Source: JBGQOJ01 sp052119585 (GTDB lineage: Bacteria; Pseudomonadota; Alphaproteobacteria; Rhodobacterales; Rhodobacteraceae). Taken from it: DNA of 46,502 bases. The position numbers were made by a program, and so were the translations under genes. A model generated the notes under the pieces. The model did not search any database. It worked only from the letters and a program-made list of their open reading frames with translations, and had not been told where the DNA came from. Shown here one piece after another: positions 6,829 through 15,613 of this stretch (the first letter of the stretch is position 1; each line of letters begins with the position of its first letter). The stretch is from contig NZ_JBGQOJ010000024.1 of NCBI RefSeq assembly GCF_052119585.1, forward strand, positions 1-46,502, given 5' to 3'.

Positions 6829-9800
6829 CTAGTCCATCTCGATCAAAAGGTCTTTTGCGTCGATCTGCGCACCGGGCTGGACGTGCACCGCCTTTAGGGT
6901 GCCGTCGCGTTCGGCGTGGATGCCGGTTTCCATCTTCATCGCTTCGATGGTCAGCAACAGGTCGCCCTGCTTGACCGTCTTGCCGGCAACCGCCGCCACG
7001 CTGGCCACCACGCCGGGCATCGGCGCACCGATGTGGTTCGGGTTGCCCAGTTCCGCCTTGGGGCGCTTGGCGGTGGTCGCCTTGATCTTGCGGTTCGGCA
7101 CGCGGATCACACGGGGTTGGCCGTTCAGTTCGAAGAACACCTTGGCCTCGCCGTCAGCGTTGGTTTCCCCTACCGCCTGAAGCCGGATTTCCAGCGTTTT
7201 GCCGGGGTCGATTTCCGCCTCGATCTGGTCGCCCGGTTCCATACCGTAAAAGAACGTCTGTGTCGGCAGGGCGCGCACGGGGCCATAAAGCCGATGACGG
7301 CCCATGTAATCCAGGAACACCTTGGGATACATCAGGTAGCCGTTCAGGTCCTCGTTATCGACGGTGTATCCGTCCAGCTGTTGCGACAGGTCGGCGCGGG
7401 TGGCTTCGATGTCAACGGGCGGCAGGTGTTTGCCGGGCCGGTCGGTGCTGGGTTTTTCGCCTTTCAGGATCTTCTTTTGAATGGCTGCGGGGAACCCGCC
7501 CGGAGGCTGGCCCAGACTGCCGCGCATCATGTCGATCACGGATTCGGGAAAGGAGACGTCGGTTGCCGGGTCTTCGACCTGCGCACGGGTCAGGCCCTGA
7601 CTGACCATCAACAGCGCCATGTCGCCAACCACTTTCGACGAGGGCGTGACCTTGACGATATCGCCGAACATCCGGTTCACATCCGCATAGGTGCGGGCGA
7701 CCTCGTGCCAGCGCTCCTCCAGCCCCAAAGACCGCGCCTGCGCCTTGAGGTTGGTGAACTGGCCACCGGGCATTTCGTGCAGATAAACCTCGGAGGCGGG
7801 GGCGGGGATGCCGGATTCGAACGCGGCATACTGGCCGCGCACGGCTTCCCAATAGTCGCTGATCTGGCGGATCACCAACGGGTCGATGCCGGTGTCGCGG
7901 TCCGTGTGGGCCAGGGCCTCGACGATGGAGCCAAGGCAGGGCTGCGAGGTGCCGCCGGAAAACGCATCCATCGCCGCATCGACCGCGTCGACCCCCGCAG
8001 CCGAGGCCGCAAGGATGGTCGCAGCCGAGATGCCGCTGGTGTCATGGGTGTGAAAGTGGATCGGCAGGCCGACCTCTTGTTTCAGGGCGGTGATCAGGGC
8101 GGTGGCGGCGGCGGGTTTCAACAGGCCCGCCATGTCTTTCAGGCCAAGGATATGGGCGCCTGCGGCCTTCAGGTCTTTGCCCATCTCGACGTAATACTTC
8201 AGGTCGTATTTCGCGCGGTCGGGGTTCAGGATATCGCCGGTGTAGCAAATAGAGCCTTCGCAGACCTTGCCGGATTCTATCACCGCATCCATCGCCACGC
8301 GCATGTTTTCCACCCAGTTCAGGCTGTCGAACACGCGGAACACATCGACGCCGGTTTCCGCCGCCTGTTTGACAAAGGACTGCACGACGTTGTCGGGGTA
8401 GTTGGTGTAGCCGACCCCGTTCGAGGCGCGTAGCAGCATCTGCGTCATCACGTTTGGAATCTTGGCGCGCAGGTCGCGCAGGCGTTGCCATGGGCATTCC
8501 TGCAAGAACCGGTAGGCCACGTCGAACGTCGCACCGCCCCAGCATTCTACGCTGAACAGTTGCGGCAGGTTGGCGGCATAGGCCGGCGCCACGCGGATCA
8601 TGTCGATCGACCGCATCCGCGTTGCCAGCAAAGACTGGTGCCCGTCGCGCATGGTGGTGTCGGTCAGCAACAGCTGTTTTTGCGCCGCCATCCAGTCGGC
8701 CACGGCCTGTGGGCCTTTCGCCTCCAGCAGGGTGCGGGTGCCGGCGGCAGGCTCGCCCATTGGTGCCGGTGCGCGCAGCTCGCGGGCTTCGGCGCGGGGC
8801 AGGGGGCGGCCTTCGGTCTCGGGGTGGCCGTTCACGCTGATGTCCGCGATATAGGTCAGGATTTTTGTCGCGCGGTCGCGGCGTTTCTTGAACTGGAACA
8901 GTTCCGGTGTCTCGTCGATGAACTTTGTGTGGTATTCATAGTTCAGGAAGGTCGGGTGTTTCAGCAGGTTCTCGACGAAGGCGATGTTCGTGCTGACGCC
9001 CCTGATCCGGAACTCGCGCAGGGCACGGTCCATGCGGGCAATCGCGGCCTCGGGGGTCGGGGCCCATGCGGTGACCTTTTCCAGCAACGAGTCGTAGAAC
9101 CGGGTGATGACCGCGCCGGAATAGGCGGTGCCGCCGTCCAGACGAATGCCCATGCCCGTGGCCCCGCGATAGGCGGTGATGCGGCCATAGTCGGGGATGA
9201 AGTTGTTCATCGGGTCTTCGGTGGTCACGCGGCACTGGATCGCGTGGCCCGACAGGGTGACATCGTATTGCGACGCCGTACCTGTCGCCTCCATCAGGCT
9301 TTTGCCCTCGGCGATCAGGATCTGGGCGCGCACGATGTCGATGCCGGTGACCTCTTCGGTGACGGTGTGTTCCACCTGAACGCGGGGGTTCACCTCGATG
9401 AAGTAGAACTCTCCGCTGGCCATATCCATCAGGAACTCGATGGTTCCGGCACATTCATAGCCCACATGTTCGGCGATCTTCTTGCCAAGATTGCAGATGT
9501 GCTCTCGCTGGGTGTCCGACAGATAGGGCGCCGGGGCGCGTTCCACGACCTTCTGGTTGCGGCGCTGGACCGAACAGTCCCGCTCGAAAAGGTGGTAGAT
9601 GTGGCCATGGCTGTCGCCAAGGATCTGGACCTCGACATGCCGCGCCTTTAGGATCATCTTTTCCAGATAGCCCTCGGAGTTGCCAAAGGCGGCTTCTGCC
9701 TCACGGCGGCCCTCGCGGATTTTCTCCTCAAGCTCTGATTCCTTGTAGATCGGGCGCATGCCGCGCCCGCCGCCGCCCCATGACGCCTTCAGCATCAGGG

Positions 9801-10269
9801 GATAGCCGACCTCTGCCGCCTGTTTCTTGATCAGATCCATGTCGTCGCCAAGAACCGGCGTCGCGGGAATGACCGGCACGCCCGCCTCGACGGCCACGCC
9901 CCGGGCGCTGGCCTTGTCGCCCAACTGGCGCATGGTTTCGGCCTTTGGGCCGATAAAGGCGATGCCGGCATCGGTGCAGGCATCCACAAAATCTGGATTT
10001 TCCGACAACAGGCCATAGCCCGGATGGATCGCATCGGCGCCGGCCATCCTGGCCACGCGGATGATTTCGGGAATGGACAGGTAGGCGGCAACGGGTCCAA
10101 GGCCCTCGCCGATGCGGTAGGCCTCGTCCGACTTGAACCGGTGAAGCGACATCTTGTCCTCTTCGGCGTAGACGGCAACGGTCTTTTTCCCAAGCTCGTT
10201 CGCCGCACGCATGATGCGGATCGCGATTTCGCCACGGTTCGCGATTAGAATTTTCTTGAAGTCGGCCAC
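6829..10269 (-). CDS. pyc: Pyruvate carboxylase
   Basis: Pyruvate carboxylase adds CO2 to pyruvate with ATP and biotin to give oxaloacetate, the main anaplerotic step in many alphaproteobacteria. From the GTG at 10269 the protein has 1146 residues, the normal single-chain length. It begins with the biotin carboxylase domain (KKILIANRGEIAIRIMRAAN, ATP-grasp GGGGRGM, EVNPRVQVEHTVTE), continues with the carboxyltransferase domain (LLTDTTMRDGHQSLLATR, metal site HFHTHDTSG) and ends with a biotinyl domain (EAMKMETG, the modified Lys in AMKM). An upstream in-frame start at 10314 would add 15 residues unlike other Pyc proteins; the GTG has GGGGA about 10 nt upstream. A LacI-type palindrome lies 90 bp upstream. 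Confidence 0.97.
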   Translation of the reverse strand: MADFKKILIANRGEIAIRIMRAANELGKKTVAVYAEEDKMSLHRFKSDEAYRIGEGLGPVAAYLSIPEIIRVARMAGADAIHPGYGLLSENPDFVDACTDAGIAFIGPKAETMRQLGDKASARGVAVEAGVPVIPATPVLGDDMDLIKKQAAEVGYPLMLKASWGGGGRGMRPIYKESELEEKIREGRREAEAAFGNSEGYLEKMILKARHVEVQILGDSHGHIYHLFERDCSVQRRNQKVVERAPAPYLSDTQREHICNLGKKIAEHVGYECAGTIEFLMDMASGEFYFIEVNPRVQVEHTVTEEVTGIDIVRAQILIAEGKSLMEATGTASQYDVTLSGHAIQCRVTTEDPMNNFIPDYGRITAYRGATGMGIRLDGGTAYSGAVITRFYDSLLEKVTAWAPTPEAAIARMDRALREFRIRGVSTNIAFVENLLKHPTFLNYEYHTKFIDETPELFQFKKRRDRATKILTYIADISVNGHPETEGRPLPRAEARELRAPAPMGEPAAGTRTLLEAKGPQAVADWMAAQKQLLLTDTTMRDGHQSLLATRMRSIDMIRVAPAYAANLPQLFSVECWGGATFDVAYRFLQECPWQRLRDLRAKIPNVMTQMLLRASNGVGYTNYPDNVVQSFVKQAAETGVDVFRVFDSLNWVENMRVAMDAVIESGKVCEGSICYTGDILNPDRAKYDLKYYVEMGKDLKAAGAHILGLKDMAGLLKPAAATALITALKQEVGLPIHFHTHDTSGISAATILAASAAGVDAVDAAMDAFSGGTSQPCLGSIVEALAHTDRDTGIDPLVIRQISDYWEAVRGQYAAFESGIPAPASEVYLHEMPGGQFTNLKAQARSLGLEERWHEVARTYADVNRMFGDIVKVTPSSKVVGDMALLMVSQGLTRAQVEDPATDVSFPESVIDMMRGSLGQPPGGFPAAIQKKILKGEKPSTDRPGKHLPPVDIEATRADLSQQLDGYTVDNEDLNGYLMYPKVFLDYMGRHRLYGPVRALPTQTFFYGMEPGDQIEAEIDPGKTLEIRLQAVGETNADGEAKVFFELNGQPRVIRVPNRKIKATTAKRPKAELGNPNHIGAPMPGVVASVAAVAGKTVKQGDLLLTIEAMKMETGIHAERDGTLKAVHVQPGAQIDAKDLLIEMD

Positions 10270-10357
10270 GTCAAAACATCCCCATTTTGCAGTTGCAGCA
10301 ATTTGTAGGAACAAAAAGCCGAACCGTAAACAGTTAGTTCAGGTTTCTGTTACATTT

Positions 10358-10373
10358 GCGTTAGCGCTAACGC
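10358..10373. promoter_or_regulatory. Perfect 16-bp palindrome, LacI-family operator type, upstream of pyc
   Basis: GCGTTAGCGCTAACGC is fully self-complementary. A TTAGCGCTAA core with a central CG is typical of LacI-family operators. It lies 88 bp upstream of the pyc start and 12 bp past the end of the lactate-type dehydrogenase gene. In Rhodobacter a LacI-type regulator of central carbon metabolism, CceR, is known; linking it to this site is an inference. Confidence 0.6.
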
Positions 10374-10384
10374 CGGGGTTTGCC

Positions 10385-11515
10385 CTATAAAAGCCGGTCT
10401 TTCAGGTCCGACAGCCGCCGTGCCCCGATCTGCCCCATGTTCGACACCATGTCGGCGCGCAATATATCCACGACATGCCCCGCACCTTTTGCGCCCGCAG
10501 CCCCAAGCCCGTAATGAAACGCCCGCCCGAGCATGACAAAATCAGCCCCGAGGGCAAGGGCGCGCATCACGTCCAGCCCGCCTTCGATCCCGCTGTCGAA
10601 CAGGACCGGCAGCGCGGTGGCCGCGCGGATGGCGGGCAGAACGGTGACAGAGGCGGGGGCGCCGTCGAACTGGCGGCCCGCATGGTTCGACACCCAGATC
10701 GCATCGGCACCCGCCGTTTCAAGGCGCGGCACATCGGCGGGGTCAAGCACGCCCTTGACCACCAGCTTGCCGTCCCACGCGGCGCGCAGCTCGTCCAGAT
10801 AGGTCCAGTCGGGCGAGGTGCGCAGCATGTAACCGACATGCTCGTTCGAGGCGGTTGTGCCGGTGTGGGTCGAATACCCTTCCATCAGGCGCAGGCGCGG
10901 CATGCCGGTCCTGCGGATGCCCATCAGCCATGCGGGGCATTGCGCGGCCTGCCACATCAGGCGCGGCGTCAGCCTTGGCGGTTGTTTCAACCCGCCGCGC
11001 GTTTGCCGTTCCCTGCGGCTGGCGACGGGAACATCGACGGTCAGGACCAGCGTGTGAAATCCGCTGGCCTTGGCGCGGGCCAGCATATCGGCGCGGATCA
11101 CCGGATCGCGCGGCGGATACAACTGGAACCAGCCCTGATCGCCCGCATGCGGCCCGACGTCCTCTGGCAGCTGCGTGGCAACGGTGGACAGGGTGTAGGG
11201 AATGCCCCGTTCTGCCCCCAGCCGCGCCAACATCTGTTCGGCCCCCGGCCAGATCAGCCCCGACATGCCAAGCGGCGCGATCCCGAAAGGCAGCGGATAT
11301 TTGCGCCCCATCATGGTTGTGCCCAGGTCCGGCGTGAATTCGCCGTGCAACACCGAAGGGCGGAACAGGACGGCGTCCAGCGCGGCCCGATTGCGGCGCG
11401 GCGTGGCTTCGGTGCCGGTGGCGCTGTCCAGATATTCCCATACAAAATGCGGGATGCGGCGACGTGCGCGCGCCTTCAGATCGGCGATGGCGGGAAAGGT
11501 CTGATCCATGGTCAT
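10385..11515 (-). CDS. lldD: FMN-dependent alpha-hydroxy acid dehydrogenase (L-lactate dehydrogenase type)
   Basis: Members of this family oxidise 2-hydroxy acids with FMN; the respiratory LldD turns L-lactate into pyruvate and passes electrons to quinone. The 376-residue protein is a complete TIM barrel: GIAPLGMSGL (about 78-87) near the FMN, LTVDVPVASRRER (158-170), catalytic Lys 254 in VVKGVL, and SNHAGRQFDG with catalytic His 278 and substrate-binding Arg 281, followed by the phosphate-binding DSGIEGGLDVMRALALGAD. The motif reads SNHAGRQ rather than the more common SNHGGRQ. Mandelate or glycolate dehydrogenase remains possible. Pyruvate made here would be the substrate of the adjacent pyc product. 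It is divergent from uvrD. Confidence 0.85.
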   Translation of the reverse strand: MTMDQTFPAIADLKARARRRIPHFVWEYLDSATGTEATPRRNRAALDAVLFRPSVLHGEFTPDLGTTMMGRKYPLPFGIAPLGMSGLIWPGAEQMLARLGAERGIPYTLSTVATQLPEDVGPHAGDQGWFQLYPPRDPVIRADMLARAKASGFHTLVLTVDVPVASRRERQTRGGLKQPPRLTPRLMWQAAQCPAWLMGIRRTGMPRLRLMEGYSTHTGTTASNEHVGYMLRTSPDWTYLDELRAAWDGKLVVKGVLDPADVPRLETAGADAIWVSNHAGRQFDGAPASVTVLPAIRAATALPVLFDSGIEGGLDVMRALALGADFVMLGRAFHYGLGAAGAKGAGHVVDILRADMVSNMGQIGARRLSDLKDRLL

Positions 11516-11617
11516 GGTGAATTTCTACGCGAAACGGCATGCCACGCAAGCAATTCAGGTGGAACAGACTGTGAACACCTCTTTCCCTCCGATCCCGATC
11601 CGGCTAGATTGACCGCC

Positions 11618-13999
11618 ATGAGCAGTTTTGACGAGAATGACGCCTTCGATGCGGCGGTAAAGCCCTCCCTGACGCAACGCGCCATGGCCGCGCGGCCCAT
11701 GCCCTATCTGGACGGGTTGAACCCCGAACAGCGTGCCGCAGTCGAGGCAATGGACGGCCCCGTGCTGATGCTGGCGGGGGCGGGCACCGGCAAGACCAAG
11801 GCGCTGACCACCCGTGTCGTGCATCTGATGAACACAGGCCGCGCGCGTCCGAACGAAATTCTTGCGGTGACCTTTACCAACAAGGCCGCGCGCGAGATGA
11901 AGAACCGCGTGGCCGCCCTGATGGGCCAAACGGTCGAGGGCATGCCGTGGCTTGGCACCTTCCACTCGATCTGTGTCAAGCTGTTGCGCCGTCACGCCGA
12001 ACTTGTCGGGCTGAAATCGAACTTTACCATTCTCGACACCGACGACCAGATCCGGCTGATGAAACAGCTGATCACAGCCGCCGGGATCGACGACAAACGC
12101 TGGCCCGCGCGGATGCTGGCGGGGATCATCGACAACTGGAAAAACCGCGCATGGACACCCGACAAGGTGCCCGTGGCAGAGGCGGGCGCCTATGACCAAA
12201 AGGGCGTCGCCCTCTACACCGCCTATCAGGAACGCCTGAAGTCCCTCAATGCCGCCGATTTCGGTGATCTGCTGTTGCATGTGGTGACGATTTTCCAGAC
12301 CCGCGACGATATCCTGTCGCAGTATCAGCGCCGGTTCAAATACATCCTCGTGGACGAATATCAGGATACCAACGTCGCGCAATACCTGTGGCTGCGGCTG
12401 CTGGCCAGCTGGCACAAGAACATCTGCTGCGTCGGCGACGACGATCAGTCTATCTATGGCTGGCGTGGTGCCGAAGTTGGCAATATCCTGCGGTTCGAAA
12501 AGGATTTTCCGGGGGCCCATGTCGTGCGCCTTGAACAGAACTACCGCTCTACCCCGCATATTCTGGCCGCCGCAAGCAGCGTGATCGCGGGCAATGCGGG
12601 GCGCTTGGGAAAGACGCTTTGGACTGAGGAACAAGAGGGCGAAAAGCTGCGCCTGATTGGCCATTGGGACGGCGAGGAAGAGGCCCGCTGGATCGGCGAA
12701 GAGGCCGAGGCGCTGCAACGTGGCACACGCGGAATGGGTCCGCATTCGCTGGACGATATGGCGATTCTTGTCCGCGCCAGCCACCAGATGCGCGCCTTTG
12801 AGGACCGTTTTCTGACCATCGGTCTGCCCTACCGCGTGATCGGCGGGCCGCGATTCTATGAACGCTTGGAAATCCGCGATGCGATGGCCTATTTCCGGCT
12901 TGCCGTCAGCCCCGAGGATGATCTGGCATTCGAGCGGATCGTGAACACCCCCAAACGGGGGCTTGGCGATGTCGCACAGAAGAAAATTCAGGCGATGGCG
13001 CGCGCAAACGGTGTGTCGCTGGTCGAAGGAGCGCAACTTCTGGTCGAGGCCAAGGGCCTTGGCGGCAAGGGGGGGGCGGAACTGAGCCAGTTGGTCGACG
13101 GCCTCGACCGCTGGGCGCGGGACCTGCGCGCGGGCGCGATCAGCCATATCGAACTGGCAGAGACAATCCTGGAGGAGTCGGGCTACACCGGAATGTGGCA
13201 GAACGACAAAACACCAGAGGCACCGGGGCGTCTGGAAAACCTGAAGGAACTGGTCAAGGCGCTGGAACAGTTCGAAAACCTGCAAGGCTTTCTGGAACAT
13301 GTTTCCCTGATCATGGACAACGAGCAAGAGGCCGAAGGCGCAAAGATCAGCGTCATGACCCTGCATGCGGCCAAAGGGCTTGAATTCCCCGTCGTTTTCC
13401 TGCCCGGATGGGAGGATGGATTGTTCCCCAGCCAGCGTTCGATGGATGAAAGCGGAGTAAAGGGGCTGGAGGAGGAGCGCAGGCTGGCCTACGTCGGTAT
13501 CACCCGCGCCGAACAGCTTTGCACGATCTCCTTTGCCGCGAACCGCCGCGTTTATGGTCAATGGCAATCGGCGCTGCCCTCGCGGTTTATCGACGAATTG
13601 CCAGAGGACCATGTGGATGTCCTGACCCCCCCCGGCCTTTACGGCGGTGGCTTTGGGGCTGCCGGTATGACAGAGGTCAAAAGCACCCTGCACGAGGCCG
13701 CGGCCGAGGCGAATGTCTACAACTCTCCGGGCTGGCGCCGGTTGCAATCGCGCAGTCAGGGCCGCAGTCAGGCGCGGGACATGTCGCAACCCTCCGAGGC
13801 GCGCAACATCACCATCGACATGGCGGTCGTCAGCAGCTTCACGCAAGGCGACCGCGTGTTCCATGTGAAGTTCGGCTACGGAACGGTCATGGGGGTCGAG
13901 GGCGACAAGCTCGACATCGAATTCGACAAGGCCGGTGCGAAAAAAGTGGTGTCCCGGTTTGTTGTGCCAGCTGACCGCGCCGACGATGTGCCGTTCTAG
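11618..13999 (+). CDS. uvrD: ATP-dependent DNA helicase UvrD/PcrA
   Basis: This superfamily 1A 3'-5' helicase acts in nucleotide excision and mismatch repair and clears protein-DNA blocks. The 793-residue protein has Walker A AGAGTGKT (about 53-60), VTFTNKAAREMKNR, GTFHSICVKLLRRH, Walker B VDEYQDTN, DDDQSIYGWRGAE, QNYRST, MTLHAAKGLEFPVVF and YVGITRAE, that is, all the expected helicase motifs in order. The C-terminus has the Tudor-like RNA-polymerase-binding segment (GDRVFHVKFGYGTVMGVEGD). The frame is open far upstream on the antisense of the previous gene, but the ATG at 11618 gives the usual N-terminus. A 102-bp gap to the divergent dehydrogenase holds its promoter. Confidence 0.96.
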   Translation: MSSFDENDAFDAAVKPSLTQRAMAARPMPYLDGLNPEQRAAVEAMDGPVLMLAGAGTGKTKALTTRVVHLMNTGRARPNEILAVTFTNKAAREMKNRVAALMGQTVEGMPWLGTFHSICVKLLRRHAELVGLKSNFTILDTDDQIRLMKQLITAAGIDDKRWPARMLAGIIDNWKNRAWTPDKVPVAEAGAYDQKGVALYTAYQERLKSLNAADFGDLLLHVVTIFQTRDDILSQYQRRFKYILVDEYQDTNVAQYLWLRLLASWHKNICCVGDDDQSIYGWRGAEVGNILRFEKDFPGAHVVRLEQNYRSTPHILAAASSVIAGNAGRLGKTLWTEEQEGEKLRLIGHWDGEEEARWIGEEAEALQRGTRGMGPHSLDDMAILVRASHQMRAFEDRFLTIGLPYRVIGGPRFYERLEIRDAMAYFRLAVSPEDDLAFERIVNTPKRGLGDVAQKKIQAMARANGVSLVEGAQLLVEAKGLGGKGGAELSQLVDGLDRWARDLRAGAISHIELAETILEESGYTGMWQNDKTPEAPGRLENLKELVKALEQFENLQGFLEHVSLIMDNEQEAEGAKISVMTLHAAKGLEFPVVFLPGWEDGLFPSQRSMDESGVKGLEEERRLAYVGITRAEQLCTISFAANRRVYGQWQSALPSRFIDELPEDHVDVLTPPGLYGGGFGAAGMTEVKSTLHEAAAEANVYNSPGWRRLQSRSQGRSQARDMSQPSEARNITIDMAVVSSFTQGDRVFHVKFGYGTVMGVEGDKLDIEFDKAGAKKVVSRFVVPADRADDVPF

Positions 14000-14052
14000 A
14001 TCCGTGTCTTTCTTACTTCTCTATATGCCCCGCCGGAGGCAAAAATCTGTTT

Positions 14053-14664
14053 CTAGCCCTGCGGAAACAAGATCGGATAAAGCGATGCGACCAGCAGAAC
14101 CGCTGCGGTTACATTGAACGCACGCAGGCGCGCGGGGCTTGTCAGGAACCGGCTCATCTGCTGGCCCAGATAGGCCCAGCATCCGACCGACGGCAGGTTC
14201 ACGATGCCGAAAATCAGGGCGACACCGACGATATCCATCAAATGATGCGGTGCGGCTGTGTAGACGCTGATGGCCGTCAACGCCATTGTCCATGCCTTCG
14301 GATTGACCCACTGGAACGCAGCGGCCTGTAAGAAGCTCAGGGGTTTTCCCTCTGCCCCGGCGTCTTTTACGCGCGGCGGTCCGGCGGTGGCGATCCGGTA
14401 GGCAAGATAGACAAGATAGATGACGCTTGCGGTTTTCAAAATGACATGGGCGACGGGATACAGATCGAACACCTGCATCAATCCTGCCCCGACCAGAACG
14501 ATCATCAGGACAAAACCGAGCCCCACGCCCATCATATGGGGCAGGGTTCTGCGCAAACCGAAGTTGGCGCCGGATGCCATCAACATCAGGTTGTTCGGGC
14601 CCGGTGTGATCGAGCTGACAAAGGCGAATGCGGTCAGTGCCGCTATCTGGTTAAACGTAAACAT
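14053..14664 (-). CDS. LysE/RhtB family amino-acid exporter
   Basis: The 203-residue inner-membrane protein shows the LysE superfamily signature near the N-terminus (SSITPGPNNLMLMASGANFG) and about six hydrophobic segments, and it has the normal length. The conserved FQWVNPKAW lies in the middle. These transporters export amino acids such as lysine, homoserine or threonine; the substrate here cannot be told from sequence. It is divergent from an Lrp/AsnC regulator with 72 bp between them, the standard arrangement in which the regulator senses the amino acid and switches on the exporter. It converges with uvrD, ending 53 bp from its stop. Confidence 0.88.
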   Translation of the reverse strand: MFTFNQIAALTAFAFVSSITPGPNNLMLMASGANFGLRRTLPHMMGVGLGFVLMIVLVGAGLMQVFDLYPVAHVILKTASVIYLVYLAYRIATAGPPRVKDAGAEGKPLSFLQAAAFQWVNPKAWTMALTAISVYTAAPHHLMDIVGVALIFGIVNLPSVGCWAYLGQQMSRFLTSPARLRAFNVTAAVLLVASLYPILFPQG

Positions 14665-14687
14665 TTTGCAAGGTTATGCGGTTACGA

Positions 14688-14711
14688 GCGCAATTGAATT
14701 GCCAAATGCGC
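14688..14711. promoter_or_regulatory. Nested dyads between lysE-type gene and Lrp regulator
   Basis: An exact dyad GCAATT-G-AATTGC (14690-14702) lies inside a wider inverted pair GCGCA (14688-14692) / TGCGC (14707-14711), and a third GCAATT follows at 14730-14735 just before the regulator start. Placement in the 72-bp divergent promoter region fits binding sites for the adjacent Lrp-type regulator. Confidence 0.6.
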
Positions 14712-14736
14712 TGAATTCCGTATATTTTCGCAATTA

Positions 14737-15189
14737 ATGAGCAAACTGGATTCAATAAACGAGAATATATTGCACGAGCTGTCCCGAGAGGGTCGGATCA
14801 GCAATATCGAATTGGCCGAACGGGTCAATCTGTCCGCCTCCGCCTGCCTGCGCCGCGTGCAGGAACTGGAACGAAGCGGTGTGATCAAAGGCTACCGCGC
14901 CGTCATTGATCGGGCAAAAACCGGGTCTGGGTTCACCGCCTATGTGACGGTTGGCCTGTCGGACCACACCAAAAAATCACAGGAAACCTTTGAACGCTGT
15001 ATTGCGCGATCCGCCGAGGTGCGCGAGTGCCACAATGTGGCTGGCGCCTATGAATATCTGTTGCGGGTCGAGGCTGCGGATCTTGTGGCCTACAAGGTTT
15101 TCCACACAGAGGTGCTGGGCACCATTCCCTTCGTCAACGCGATTACGACCTATGTGGTCATGGATTCGCCCAAGGACGACCGCGCCTGA
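14737..15189 (+). CDS. Lrp/AsnC family transcriptional regulator
   Basis: The 150-residue product has an N-terminal winged helix (LDSINENILHELSREGRISN, then ELAERVNLSASACLRRVQEL) and a C-terminal RAM ligand-binding domain (ECHNVAGAYEYLLRVEAADL). Length and order are those of Lrp/AsnC regulators, which form octamers and respond to amino acids. The divergent LysE exporter is the likely target, and the dyads at 14688-14711 the likely site. No clear ribosome site precedes ATG 14737; GCAATT and TA lie directly in front of it. Confidence 0.9.
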   Translation: MSKLDSINENILHELSREGRISNIELAERVNLSASACLRRVQELERSGVIKGYRAVIDRAKTGSGFTAYVTVGLSDHTKKSQETFERCIARSAEVRECHNVAGAYEYLLRVEAADLVAYKVFHTEVLGTIPFVNAITTYVVMDSPKDDRA

Positions 15190-15204
15190 CATATCGGGAT
15201 TTTG

Positions 15205-15242
15205 AAACAGAAACGGCGATGCGGGGGAGGACCGCATCGCCG
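15205..15242 (-). terminator. Terminator ending the ccaF1-ccsR transcript; also last CUCCUCC hairpin
   Basis: An 11-bp perfect stem (CGGCGATGCGG at 15214-15224, CCGCATCGCCG at 15232-15242) closes a 7-nt loop that reads UCCUCCC on the RNA. On the minus strand TTTCTGTTT follows. It combines the anti-Shine-Dalgarno loop of the array with a Rho-independent terminator. Confidence 0.8.
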
Positions 15243-15284
15243 CTCTTTGCAACGGCCGTTCTCTGGGAGGAGAAAGAGGACCGT
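15214..15284 (-). ncRNA. ccsR5: CcsR-like sRNA, unit 5 (last)
   Basis: The first hairpin (15252-15284) presents CUCCUCCC in its loop; the second is the terminator hairpin at 15214-15242 with UCCUCCC in the loop. The unit keeps the two-hairpin plan but replaces the GC-rich second stem by the terminator stem. Confidence 0.75.
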
Positions 15285-15293
15285 ATCTGCACA

Positions 15294-15390
15294 GGGTCGA
15301 AACCCCTTATTTCCGATCGGCGGCGCCAGGGAGGAGAAAGCGCAGCCGGTCTTTACAACGGCCGTTCTCTGGGAGGAGAAAGAAGACCGT
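15294..15390 (-). ncRNA. ccsR4: CcsR-like sRNA, unit 4
   Basis: Hairpin one spans 15358-15390 (RNA stem ACGGUC/GGCCGU, with a U-G pair) and hairpin two 15318-15348 (RNA stem CGGCUGCGC/GCGCCGCCG, with a U-G pair); both expose CUCCUCCC. A UUCG-loop hairpin at 15294-15305 follows as separator. Stem changes relative to other units keep pairing, which supports an RNA function. Confidence 0.82.
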
Positions 15391-15399
15391 ATCTGGTGT

Positions 15400-15498
15400 G
15401 GGACCGAAGCCCCGAATTTTGGGATCGGCGGCGCCAGGGAGGAGAAAGCGCCGCCGGTCTTTACAACGGTCGTTCTCTGGGAGGAGAAAGAGGACCGT
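15400..15498 (-). ncRNA. ccsR3: CcsR-like sRNA, unit 3
   Basis: Hairpin one spans 15466-15498 (perfect outer stem ACGGTC/GACCGT, inner CTCT/AGAG) and hairpin two 15426-15456 (9-bp perfect stem). Both loops carry CUCCUCCC. The separator hairpin at 15400-15413 has a UUCG loop closed by GGGGC/GUCCC. Confidence 0.85.
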
Positions 15499-15507
15499 AT
15501 CTGGTGT

Positions 15508-15606
15508 GGGGCCGAAGCCCCGGATTTTAGATCGGCGGCGCCAGGGAGGAGAAAGCGCCGCCGGTCTTTACAACGACCGTTCTCTGGGAGGAGAAAGAAG
15601 GCCGTA
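15508..15606 (-). ncRNA. ccsR2: CcsR-like sRNA, unit 2
   Basis: Hairpin one spans 15573-15606 (RNA stem ACGGCC/GGUCGU, held by a G-U pair) and hairpin two 15533-15563 (perfect 9-bp stem); both loops expose CUCCUCCC. The separator is the very stable GGGGC-UUCG-GCCCC at 15508-15521. The repeat period to unit 3 is about 107 bp. Confidence 0.85.
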
Positions 15607-15613
15607 TTCTTTT

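Noticed and set aside
6916..9651. Two long plus-strand open frames opposite pyc (505 and 388 codons)
   Set aside because: They are antisense shadows caused by high GC at third positions of pyc; composition (runs of G, H, Q, R) is not protein-like and no family motif is seen.
10475..11617. N-terminal extension of uvrD by 381 codons
   Set aside because: The upstream part is antisense to the FMN-dependent dehydrogenase and does not resemble a helicase; ATG 11618 gives the normal length.
11555..13864. 769-codon minus-strand frame opposite uvrD
   Set aside because: Antisense shadow of the helicase gene, which has all its motifs on the plus strand.
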